Program-made: the position numbers and the translations under genes
Notes under the pieces: generated by a model
Told to the model about the DNA's origin: nothing
Seen by the model: only the letters and a program-made list of their open reading frames with translations
The model's database searches: none
In this document: piece by piece, positions 8,906-15,703 of the stretch
Numbering within the stretch: position 1 is the first letter of the stretch
Layout of the letters: the number at the start of each line of letters is the position of its first letter
NCBI RefSeq assembly: GCF_026240945.1
Contig: NZ_JAPFPY010000001.1
Coordinates: 472,310 to 536,309, forward strand
Direction of reading: 5' to 3'
DNA from: Mycolicibacterium sp. J2
GTDB taxonomy: Bacteria > Actinomycetota > Actinomycetes > Mycobacteriales > Mycobacteriaceae
Length of the DNA: 64,000 nt

Positions 8906-8931
8906 ATACCCACTCCGGGGCGAAAATAACC
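8906..8931 (-). promoter_or_regulatory. SigF-like promoter, minus strand
   Basis: On the minus strand GGTTA-N15-GGGTAT, one mismatch in the -35. It stands back to back with the plus-strand SigF-like promoter at 8933-8959. Its -10 lies ten bases from the ATG of the 46-residue frame. Confidence 0.45.
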
Positions 8932-8932
8932 C

Positions 8933-8959
8933 GTTTCGAACGCACCCTTCGATGGGTAC
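8933..8959 (+). promoter_or_regulatory. SigF-like promoter, plus strand
   Basis: GTTT-N17-GGGTAC on the plus strand, full match to the SigF consensus core. The expected start near 8967 gives a roughly 40-base leader that contains TGGAGGTG just before the GTG of the 30-residue zinc-ribbon gene. Confidence 0.6.
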
Positions 8960-9006
8960 AGAAGCGGCGTCCGGCGCCGTCGGCGCCGCTCAATCTGGAG
9001 GTGTCC

Positions 9007-9099
9007 GTGATCCCGTTCATCTGCCCCACTTGTGGCCACATCGACATCGATGCCGCGGAATGCGGCTCCTGCCCTGACGGCGACAACCTGCTCGGGTGA
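9007..9099 (+). CDS. 30-residue zinc-ribbon miniprotein
   Basis: A 30-residue frame, GTG start with CTGGAGG five to eight bases upstream. It carries two Cys pairs, C6-x2-C9 and C19-x2-C22 (FICPTCG and AECGSCP), the spacing of a minimal zinc ribbon, and ends soon after. The SigF-like promoter at 8933-8959 lies directly upstream, so both transcription and translation signals support it. Function unknown. It may bind nucleic acid or act as a metal-binding stress peptide. Confidence 0.6.
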   Translation: MIPFICPTCGHIDIDAAECGSCPDGDNLLG

Positions 9100-9137
9100 G
9101 CACGTCCTTTCGGTCGCCGGCGATCCCTGCCCGCGGG

Positions 9138-9163
9138 GTTTAACACCCCATGCAACTGGGAAT
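9138..9163 (+). promoter_or_regulatory. SigF/SigB-like promoter candidate
   Basis: GTTTAA-N14-GGGAAT (equivalently GTTT-N16-GGGAAT) upstream of the methyltransferase start at 9227. It fits the Bacillus SigB consensus and differs from the mycobacterial SigF -10 by one base. Confidence 0.42.
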
Positions 9164-9226
9164 TAACAGCCGTCCGCAACGACCGGCCGACCGCTGGCCG
9201 CCTTGCTTTGCCCCCGGAAGGATGCC

Positions 9227-9931
9227 ATGACCGTCACCGCCGATGGCCTCACCCAGCCTGCGCCTGCCAGGTCATTGCCCGATATCGGCTCCGACGTCTA
9301 CCAACCGCAACATGATTCCTATCTCTTGATCGAGGCGATGATGTCCATCGCGCCGCCCGAAGGAGTCTCGGTTGCCGACCTGTGCACCGGCTCGGGTGTG
9401 GTGGCGCTGGCCGCGGCGGCCGCCGGCGCGTATTCGGTCAGCGCGTTCGACCGCTCCCCCGCGGCCGTCGAATGTGCGCGCACGCAGGCACTGGCCGCCG
9501 GCGCCGACATCGAGGTGTTCGAAGGAGCTTGGACCCGGGCGGTCGCAACCGGACCGTATGACCTGGTGCTGTGCAATCCGCCCTACGTGCCGGCGCCACC
9601 GGACCTGGCCTCGTCGGAGGTGCCCGGCCCCGCGCTGGCGGTCAACGCCGGCCGCGACGGCCGCCAGGTGCTCGATCCGCTGTGCGCCGCCGCGCCGGCG
9701 CTGCTGCGGCGGCACGGCACCCTGCTGATCGTGCAGTCGGAACTGGCGGATATCCCTCGCACGGTCAATACCCTGACAGCCAACGGCTTGCGCAGTTCGG
9801 TGTTGGCACAAAAGCGCATTCCGTTCGGGCCGGTGCTGCACAGCCGCGCCCGGTGGCTGGAGGAGACCGGGCTGCTACCGGTCGGCAAGCGCATCGAGAC
9901 GTTGGCCGTCATCGCCGCGGTCAAACCGTGA
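9227..9931 (+). CDS. HemK2/MTQ2-like class I methyltransferase
   Basis: A 234-residue SAM-dependent methyltransferase. Motif I is VADLCTGSGVVAL, and the active-site NPPY signature occurs in LCNPPYVPAP, typical of enzymes methylating glutamine or other planar amides and of HemK2-type protein methyltransferases. The likely target is a translation factor or another protein, but this is inference. The open frame begins at 9203, yet the ATG at 9227 has GGAAGGA at the right distance and is preferred. A SigB/SigF-like element lies about 65 bases upstream. Confidence 0.8.
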   Translation: MTVTADGLTQPAPARSLPDIGSDVYQPQHDSYLLIEAMMSIAPPEGVSVADLCTGSGVVALAAAAAGAYSVSAFDRSPAAVECARTQALAAGADIEVFEGAWTRAVATGPYDLVLCNPPYVPAPPDLASSEVPGPALAVNAGRDGRQVLDPLCAAAPALLRRHGTLLIVQSELADIPRTVNTLTANGLRSSVLAQKRIPFGPVLHSRARWLEETGLLPVGKRIETLAVIAAVKP

Positions 9932-10024
9932 TCGATCGCTGCCCGAGGCTGCGGCAAGAAGTCCGACGCCCGTCGTTAGACTTTGGCAACTGCCGGAGTA
10001 GCGAAGAACACGTCGGAGGTGGCG

Positions 10025-10402
10025 ATGACTGACCAGCCGGAGCAGGGTGCCGCTGGCGCACCCAGCTGCACGGTCGAGGAAAAGCGGATCGGAGAGGTCA
10101 GCGTGATCTCGGTGACCGGAACGCTCGACATGCTCACCGCGCCACGTCTGGAAGCCGCGATCTCGGCGGCGTCGGCCACCACGCCGCAGGCCGTGGTGGT
10201 GGACCTGGGAGCGGTCGACTTCCTGGCTTCTGCCGGGATGGGTCTTCTGGTGGCCGCACACGGCGATCTCACGCCGGACGTGCGCTTCGCCGTGGTGGCA
10301 GACGGGCCCGCAACCAGCCGGCCGCTCAAGCTCGTCGGGATCACCGACGTCGTCGACGTTTTCGCCACACTCGACGAAGCGCTCGACGCACTCGCGACGT
10401 AA
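10025..10402 (+). CDS. STAS-domain anti-sigma factor antagonist
   Basis: A 125-residue STAS protein. The core TGTLDMLTAPRLEAAI and VVVDLGAVDFLASAGMGLL are typical. Ser69 in A-S-A-G matches the position phosphorylated in BldG-like antagonists. The RsbW-like kinase gene begins 32 bp downstream on the same strand, so they form an antagonist/anti-sigma pair. The open frame starts at 9983, but the ATG at 10025 has GGAGG seven bases before it. Confidence 0.87.
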   Translation: MTDQPEQGAAGAPSCTVEEKRIGEVSVISVTGTLDMLTAPRLEAAISAASATTPQAVVVDLGAVDFLASAGMGLLVAAHGDLTPDVRFAVVADGPATSRPLKLVGITDVVDVFATLDEALDALAT

Positions 10403-10434
10403 CACGGACGACAATCGGGAAAACCGCAGCCGAC

Positions 10435-10911
10435 ATGGTAGACGCAACGCAATCAGGCACCCGCTTTACGCGAATCGGCGTAACCGCGGCGCCCGAGCGT
10501 GCAGCCGTTCTCCGGCATGAGTTTTCCGAGTGGCTGCGCGGCAACTTCACGCTCGACCCGACCAAGGCAAGCGATATCGTGCTGGCTGTCAACGAGGCGC
10601 TGGCGAACGCCGCCGAATTCGCCTACGTGAACGTCGATCAGCCCGGCCAGATGCACCTCACGGCCGACCACGACCGCCAGCTGGGCATACTGACCGTCAC
10701 GGTCTCCGACGAGGGATCGTGGCGAACCAAGGACCCCACGGTCACCGATCCCGCTCGGGGTCGTGGAATTCCGTTGATGCACGCGCTGTCCGACCGCGCG
10801 ACCATCGACACCACACCGACCGGCACCCAGGTCTGCATGCAGTGGGACGGCATCGGCGTGGTTCCCGGCGGCCCGTCCGAAGTTCAGAACTGCGGCAGCC
10901 GGACCACCTGA
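10435..10911 (+). CDS. RsbW-like anti-sigma factor kinase
   Basis: A 158-residue GHKL ATPase (HATPase_c_2). The N-box is EALANAAEFAY, the G1 box VSDEGSW and the G2 box GRGIPLMHAL. It lacks any sensor or dimerisation domain, as in SpoIIAB/RsbW/UsfX. It should bind a sigma factor and phosphorylate the STAS protein encoded just upstream. No sigma factor gene is adjacent, so its client lies elsewhere. SigF is plausible given the many SigF-like promoters nearby. Its 3' end overlaps the convergent response regulator gene by 28 bp. Confidence 0.85.
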   Translation: MVDATQSGTRFTRIGVTAAPERAAVLRHEFSEWLRGNFTLDPTKASDIVLAVNEALANAAEFAYVNVDQPGQMHLTADHDRQLGILTVTVSDEGSWRTKDPTVTDPARGRGIPLMHALSDRATIDTTPTGTQVCMQWDGIGVVPGGPSEVQNCGSRTT

Positions 10912-11330
10912 ACGAAGAACTCGTCGATCTGGCGGACGGCGTTCATGAACTGGTCGAGGTCCACAGGTTTGGTGACATACGCGTTGGCGTGCAGCTTGTA
11001 GCTACGCAGGATGTCCTCCTCCGCCGACGACGTGGTGAGCACCACGACCGGAATATGGCACAACTCGGCATCGGACTTGACCTTCTCCAGCAGTTGGCGT
11101 CCGTCGTACTTGGGCAGATTCAGGTCGAGCAGAATCAGGTCGGGTCTCGGAGCGTCGGCGTACGGGCCACGCCGGTACAGAAAGTCCAGGCCCTCCTCGC
11201 CGTCGTGCGCCACGTGCAACGTGTTCTTGATCTTGTTGTGTTCGAAGGCTTCTCGGGTGATCAGCTCATCGCCGGGATCGTCCTCGACCAACAGGATGTC
11301 GATTGCTCTACCTTCTTCGGGCAGGTTCAT
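10884..11330 (-). CDS. Stand-alone CheY-like response regulator
   Basis: A 148-residue receiver domain with no output domain, of the Rcp1-like type paired with phytochrome-class kinases. The acidic pair is at EDDPGDE, the phospho-acceptor is Asp69 in LLDLNLP, and the conserved Thr/Ser (VLTTS) and Lys (VTKPVD) follow. It is the last gene of a three-gene operon, its start overlapping the stop of the histidine kinase by four bases (ATGA). It is probably a phosphate sink or relay for that kinase. Confidence 0.9.
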   Translation of the reverse strand: MNLPEEGRAIDILLVEDDPGDELITREAFEHNKIKNTLHVAHDGEEGLDFLYRRGPYADAPRPDLILLDLNLPKYDGRQLLEKVKSDAELCHIPVVVLTTSSAEEDILRSYKLHANAYVTKPVDLDQFMNAVRQIDEFFVQVVRLPQF

Positions 11331-12904
11331 GCGCGATTTCCTTCCGTGACACCGACCGGGACGGCGTTCGGTTCTGTGGTGGGGGTGACGGGCAGCGTGA
11401 AGACGAAGCGGGTGCCGTCGGTGTATGACGTGTCGATCCAGATGGTGCCGCCGTGGTGCTCGACGATCTTCTTACACAGCGCCAGTCCGATGCCGGTGCC
11501 GCTGTAGGCATCCCGGCCGTGAAGGCGCTGGAAGATGACGAAGACCTTGTCCACGAACTCTTCGCCGATTCCGATGCCGTTGTCCGACACCGTGAAGACC
11601 CAGTGTTCCGCGTCGGGGCCGCTGCCCTGACGGCAATCGATCACGATCCGGGGCGCCACACCGTCACGTCGGAACTTCACGGCATTACCGATCAGGTTCT
11701 GCCACAACATCACCAGCAGTGTCGGGTCACCGTCGATCGACGGCAGCGGTGCCGGCGGGCGGATCAGTTCAGCTCCGGATTCGGCGACGCTCACCGAGAG
11801 ATTCTTCACCGCGGCATCCAGCGTGGCATCGAGGTCGACCTCGGCGTGCGTGGCGTTCAGCCGCCCGACGCGGGAGAAGGTGAGCAGGTCGTTGATGAGC
11901 ACCTGCATGCGCTTGGCACCGTCCACGGCGAAGTTGATGTATTCGATACCGCGGTCATCGAGCTTGTCGCCGTAGCGTTTCTCCAGCAGTTGGCAGAACG
12001 ACGCGACCTTGCGCAACGGCTCCTGGAGGTCATGGGACGCGACGTAGGCGAACTGTTCCAACTCGGCGTTGGACCGTCGCAACTCTTCGGTTTGTTCGTC
12101 GAGGGCGGCCCGGTCCGATTCGGACGACGCCAGCTCCTCGACGATCCGCTGGCGCATATTCTCGACATCGGTCGCAATCGCCCTGATGTCCTTCGGTCCG
12201 CGTACGACGATGCGTTCGGCGAAGTTGCCCTCGGTGATGCGCCGGCACGACGCGGCGAGCAGGTCCAGCGGCCTGGTGACGGCCTTGCGCACCACCACCG
12301 CCAGCAGCGCGCCCATCACGAGGAAGGCAATCACCATCGCGACCAGCACGCCGTCGCGCCAGTTGCGGACCCAGTCCAGCTCGTCGATGGCCGCACTGCG
12401 AGCTTGCGCCAGATCTGCGTTCTGCACGTCGAAAAGTGCACGAAGTCCGTCGAATTCGGCCTTGCCCCGTTCGGCGGTGCCGCCGTCGAGCACGGCGGGA
12501 CGGCCCGGGGTGACACTGGCGATCAGGGGCTCGGCATAACCGGCGCGCCACACCGCGGCCGCATGTTCTATCGCGTCGAGATCGCCGATGAGGTCACTGC
12601 GGCCGGCCAGGTAGTCCCGGATGTTCTGCGCCGCAGCGGCTTCGGTGCGCTGCCCCGCCTGGTAGGGATTCAGGAACTGCCGATCGGCGGCGATCGCGTA
12701 TCCGCGCACCGCGGTTTCCTGATCCCGCAGGGCCGCCTGAAGTTCGTACGCAGCCACTCGGGCGGGCTGGATGTGGTCGATCAAGTCGCCGGCGACCTCG
12801 TCGGTCCGGCTCATCAGCACCGCACCGGCCACCGCTCCGGAGAGCACCACCAACCCCATCACCGACAGCACCAGGTTCTGCCAGCCTTGTACGGTCAGTT
12901 TCAT
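11327..12904 (-). CDS. CHASE3-domain sensor histidine kinase
   Basis: A 525-residue membrane kinase. TM1 is at about 10-31, an extracellular CHASE3 sensor at 35-180, TM2 at 186-205, HAMP at 206-262 and a short coiled coil. The dimerisation/phosphoacceptor domain has His291 in SHDLQEPLRK (the phytochrome-type H-box), followed by an ATPase domain with QNLIGNAVKF, VSDNGIGI and GTGIGLALCKKI. It should autophosphorylate on a periplasmic signal and pass phosphate to the flanking receivers. It overlaps both neighbours by four bases (ATGA), so all three proteins are made together. Confidence 0.92.
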   Translation of the reverse strand: MKLTVQGWQNLVLSVMGLVVLSGAVAGAVLMSRTDEVAGDLIDHIQPARVAAYELQAALRDQETAVRGYAIAADRQFLNPYQAGQRTEAAAAQNIRDYLAGRSDLIGDLDAIEHAAAVWRAGYAEPLIASVTPGRPAVLDGGTAERGKAEFDGLRALFDVQNADLAQARSAAIDELDWVRNWRDGVLVAMVIAFLVMGALLAVVVRKAVTRPLDLLAASCRRITEGNFAERIVVRGPKDIRAIATDVENMRQRIVEELASSESDRAALDEQTEELRRSNAELEQFAYVASHDLQEPLRKVASFCQLLEKRYGDKLDDRGIEYINFAVDGAKRMQVLINDLLTFSRVGRLNATHAEVDLDATLDAAVKNLSVSVAESGAELIRPPAPLPSIDGDPTLLVMLWQNLIGNAVKFRRDGVAPRIVIDCRQGSGPDAEHWVFTVSDNGIGIGEEFVDKVFVIFQRLHGRDAYSGTGIGLALCKKIVEHHGGTIWIDTSYTDGTRFVFTLPVTPTTEPNAVPVGVTEGNRA

Positions 12905-14136
12905 CGGGTCGGCCCGGCCTGACGGTCATCCCGCTGGACCCGGATCACAGCGATGTCGTCGGTGAGACCGCCGTGCGGCCGGGCCCGCGCATCGGCTTGA
13001 CTGATGAGTGCGTGCACGAAGTCCGGCCCGGGCAGGTCGGCCACCGAGCGCGCCAGCGCCAGCAGACCGTCTTCCCCGAGTCGTTCCTCCCCGCTGCCGG
13101 CATGCCCTTCGAACAACCCGTCGGTGAGCAGCAGCAGACCATGATCGTTCGGTAGTTGCAGGCGGCTGACCGGCCACTCGGAGGCGCCGAGTCCCAACGC
13201 CGGGCCGGCCGGCGGTTCGAGCCATTCCACGGTGCCCGGGCCGTGCAACAGCGCGCCCGGGTGCCCGGCCCGCACCACATCGAAGACGCCGGTATCCGGT
13301 TCCAGTGCGACACTGAGCAGCGTGGCGAACGTACCGCGGCCCGGGCGCTCGGTCATCAGGATGCGGTCCAGCTGACGCATGCGATCGTTGCCCCGCAGAC
13401 CGGCGAAGGTCAGCGCACGCCACCCGATGCGCAATGCCACGCCGAGGGCGGCTTCGTCGGGGCCGTGCCCGGAGACGTCGCCGATCATGACGTGCACCGT
13501 GCGGTCCGAGGTCTGGACCACGTCGAAGAAGTCGCCGCCGAGCAGCGCCTCGCGCCGGCTCGGCAGGGATTGCGCGACGATACTGACGCCGGGCTCGTCG
13601 TGCAGCAGCGGCAACGGCAACAACCCGCGTTCCAGCCGCGCGTTCTCGGCCGCGCGCAGCCGGGTGGCGTGCAAGTCGACCGCGGTGAGCTCGGCGCGCT
13701 TGCGCTCGATGGCGTAGAGCACTGCCCGACGCAGGGTGTCCGGCTCGACGCGCCCCTTGACCAGGTAATCCTGCGCACCGGATGCCACCGCGGAGATACC
13801 GAAGTGCTCATCGTTGAGGCCGGTCAGCACGATGATCGGAATGGTGGGGTCGAGTTTGCCCATCCGGTGCAGCGCGTCGATACCGTCGGCATCGGGAAGA
13901 TTCAGATCCAACAACACGCAGTCCGGGCGGGCGGCTGCCAGCTTGCTCTCGGTGTCCGACATCGAATGTGCCCAGACGAAGTCGATGTTCGCGGCGGTAT
14001 CGGCAATCAGCTCTTCGACCAGCAAGGCATCGGCGCGGTCGTCTTCGACCAGCAACAACGACAGCCGGGCACCGGGTAGTTCGGTGGCGCCGGCAACCGG
14101 TGCCGGCACGAGTGGCCGATCTGATGGGGCGCGCAT
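12901..14136 (-). CDS. Receiver-PP2C (SpoIIE-type) phosphatase
   Basis: A 411-residue response regulator whose output is a PP2C/SpoIIE phosphatase. The receiver (about 25-145) has Asp77 in LLDLNLP. After a coiled linker, the phosphatase shows GGDFFD, GDVSGHGPDE, TDGLFE and the late DDIAVI metal site. RsbU-like enzymes dephosphorylate STAS antagonists, so this protein likely acts on one or both STAS proteins encoded at 8324 and 10025. It is the first gene of the operon with the CHASE3 kinase and lone receiver. The ATG follows GAAGGA by about eleven bases. Confidence 0.9.
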   Translation of the reverse strand: MRAPSDRPLVPAPVAGATELPGARLSLLLVEDDRADALLVEELIADTAANIDFVWAHSMSDTESKLAAARPDCVLLDLNLPDADGIDALHRMGKLDPTIPIIVLTGLNDEHFGISAVASGAQDYLVKGRVEPDTLRRAVLYAIERKRAELTAVDLHATRLRAAENARLERGLLPLPLLHDEPGVSIVAQSLPSRREALLGGDFFDVVQTSDRTVHVMIGDVSGHGPDEAALGVALRIGWRALTFAGLRGNDRMRQLDRILMTERPGRGTFATLLSVALEPDTGVFDVVRAGHPGALLHGPGTVEWLEPPAGPALGLGASEWPVSRLQLPNDHGLLLLTDGLFEGHAGSGEERLGEDGLLALARSVADLPGPDFVHALISQADARARPHGGLTDDIAVIRVQRDDRQAGPTR

Positions 14137-14148
14137 GGATGATCACGT

Positions 14149-14171
14149 CCTTCATGAAGTACGTATGAAGG
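14149..14171. repeat. Inverted repeat upstream of receiver-PP2C gene
   Basis: CCTTCAT (14149-14155) and ATGAAGG (14165-14171), nine bases apart, begin 13 bases upstream of the ATG at 14136. The position suits an operator or mRNA hairpin near the ribosome site. No trans-acting factor can be assigned. Confidence 0.35.
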
Positions 14172-14290
14172 TCACCCTGGTCGCGCTGACCGTCTGCTTC
14201 AGTGACAACACCGACCATACCCAGTCGACATGCCCAAGTCATAACTCGCCGCGATCTTGATTTCCGCGAGTCGGAATGTGGCGGTTGCAT

Positions 14291-14316
14291 GTTTAACCCC
14301 CACTCCTGCCGGGCAC
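14291..14316 (+). promoter_or_regulatory. SigF-like promoter candidate (GGGCAC)
   Basis: GTTT-N16-GGGCAC, perfect -35 and spacing but a C in the -10. It sits about 35 bases upstream of the first gene of the holin-like/DUF3618/DUF4235 operon. Confidence 0.35.
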
Positions 14317-14351
14317 AGCCCGGAAAGGATGCGAGCGATGGGAGGGCTGTG

Positions 14352-14771
14352 ATGGCCGAGGCGAGCGTTGCACACCGACCGGCGGACGATGCATCAATCA
14401 CCGAACTGATGTCTCGGCTTTCCGCCCAGACGTCACGGTTGGTGCGGGACGAAATACTGTTGGCGCAGAAGGAATTTCAGCTTTCGACGAAACGTGTCGG
14501 CATCGGTGCCGGGTTGTTCGGCACGGCAGGCATGCTGGCGGGCGCAGGTTTTCTCACCGTGGTCGCCGCCGCGGTCACGGGGCTGGCACTGGTGCTTCCG
14601 GTCTGGGCGTCCTGTTTGATCGTCGCGGCGCTGTTGTTCATTGCCGCAGCGGTTGCCGGCGTCGTCGGCAAGAAAGAGGTACAGCAGGTGCCACCGGCGG
14701 TCCGCGAGGCTGTCACCAGCGTCAAGACCGATATCGACGAGGTGAAGGAAGCGCACCATGACCGGGCCTGA
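14352..14771 (+). CDS. Phage holin family (DUF1469-like) membrane protein
   Basis: A 139-residue protein with an N-terminal amphipathic helix (ELMSRLSAQTSRLVRDEILLAQKE) and two membrane segments at about 55-78 and 84-106, matching the Phage_holin_3_6/DUF1469 family. Such proteins sit in envelope-stress operons and need not be holins. The ATG is preceded by GGGAGGG. It overlaps the DUF3618 gene by 14 bp and starts a three-gene operon behind a SigF-like element. Confidence 0.82.
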   Translation: MAEASVAHRPADDASITELMSRLSAQTSRLVRDEILLAQKEFQLSTKRVGIGAGLFGTAGMLAGAGFLTVVAAAVTGLALVLPVWASCLIVAALLFIAAAVAGVVGKKEVQQVPPAVREAVTSVKTDIDEVKEAHHDRA

Positions 14772-15033
14772 GCAACCGCACGCGGAGTTGCGCGCCGATG
14801 CCGGCGTCGACGAGATCGAGCGGGATATCGCGCGGACGCGGCACGAACTCGACGAAACCGTGAACGCACTCTCGGACAAGTTTGACGTGTTGGGGCGCGT
14901 TCAGCACCGCGTTCAGGACATGGCACACGAGACCAAGGACCTCGCGTCGGCCAGCAAGATTCCACTGGCGCTGGCGGGACTGGGAGCCGTCATCGGTCTG
15001 GTGATCTGGCGGCGCAGGAAGCAAGGGAGATGA
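14758..15033 (+). CDS. DUF3618 membrane protein
   Basis: A 91-residue protein with the DUF3618 signature IERDIARTRHELDETVNAL (about 20-40), an amphipathic middle and one C-terminal membrane helix ending in a positive RRRK anchor. It co-occurs with DUF1469 and DUF4235 proteins in actinobacteria. No activity is known. It overlaps the preceding gene by 14 bp and the next by four bases (ATGA). Confidence 0.85.
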   Translation: MTGPEQPHAELRADAGVDEIERDIARTRHELDETVNALSDKFDVLGRVQHRVQDMAHETKDLASASKIPLALAGLGAVIGLVIWRRRKQGR

Positions 15034-15341
15034 CGATGGCCGCGACCAAGCCCAGTGTGGCCGCCCGGGTGCTGTACCGGCCGGTCGGCCTGGCCAGTTC
15101 GGTGGCCGGTGGCCTGGTCGCCGGGGCGATCTTCAAACAGCTCTGGAAACTCGCCGCGCGGTCGGTGGGCCACGACAAGCGAACCGACCCGCCCGGTGCG
15201 TTGCAGACGGAATACTCCTTCCGGGAAATACTGCTGGCCGCGGCACTGCAGGGGGTGATCTTCTCCGTCGTCAAGACGGTGATCGATCGCCAGGGAGCCC
15301 GGATGTTCGAGCGAGCAACCGGAGAGTGGCCCGGGAGCTGA
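15030..15341 (+). CDS. DUF4235 membrane protein
   Basis: A 103-residue protein resembling DUF4235, with a hydrophobic N-terminal segment (GLASSVAGGLVAGAIFKQLW) and a second near LLAAALQGVIFSVV. It is the last gene of the three-gene envelope operon and is coupled by an ATGA overlap. A second ATG six bases later (15036) is an alternative start. Confidence 0.82.
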   Translation: MTMAATKPSVAARVLYRPVGLASSVAGGLVAGAIFKQLWKLAARSVGHDKRTDPPGALQTEYSFREILLAAALQGVIFSVVKTVIDRQGARMFERATGEWPGS

Positions 15342-15385
15342 TCACCCGGGTGATCCCCGTCATCGCGTTGCACCGGCGATAACGG

Positions 15386-15411
15386 GTTTATCACGGGCAC
15401 GGGCCGGGCAT
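15386..15411 (+). promoter_or_regulatory. SigF-like promoter candidate (GGGCAT)
   Basis: GTTT-N16-GGGCAT upstream of the 50-residue cysteine protein at 15476. Same spacing as the other candidates, with C for T in the -10. The expected leader is about 57 bases and carries GAAGGAG. Confidence 0.38.
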
Positions 15412-15475
15412 CATCTCCTCACCGTTTCGAGGTCGTTGATGCCAGCGATTCCGTACCGAGAAGGAGCCTCCGCTC

Positions 15476-15628
15476 GTGACTGTCACTCATGATCTTGTGC
15501 GCCGCGGCAACACCGTGGGGTCGCTGCCCTATCAGTTCGACGAATTCATCTGCAGTCGTTGCCTTCTGGTTCATCATCGGCACAACATGGCCGACGAGGA
15601 TTCCCGGGTCTGCTTCGACTGCTCGTAG
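15476..15628 (+). CDS. 50-residue DUF4193-like Cys protein
   Basis: A 50-residue frame with GTG start and GAAGGAG eight bases upstream. It contains C26-x2-C29, His33-His34 and C46-x2-C49. The stretch EFICSRCLLVHHR resembles the C-terminal metal-binding half of actinobacterial DUF4193 proteins, which are normally about 100 residues, so this is a short or N-terminally reduced relative. A SigF-like element precedes it. A competing frame at 15489-15692 is a shadow. Confidence 0.65.
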   Translation: MTVTHDLVRRGNTVGSLPYQFDEFICSRCLLVHHRHNMADEDSRVCFDCS

Positions 15629-15703
15629 GTGCGGCCCGACCGGCGGCGGGTGTCACAGATTCGTCAGGACTGAGCCCGCCGTCGTCCCATAACGTGGTTG
15701 GGT

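Noticed and set aside
14217..14240. GGGTAT on the minus strand upstream of the receiver-PP2C gene as a SigF promoter
   Set aside because: Nearest GTTA is 19 bases away and mismatched; spacing does not fit.
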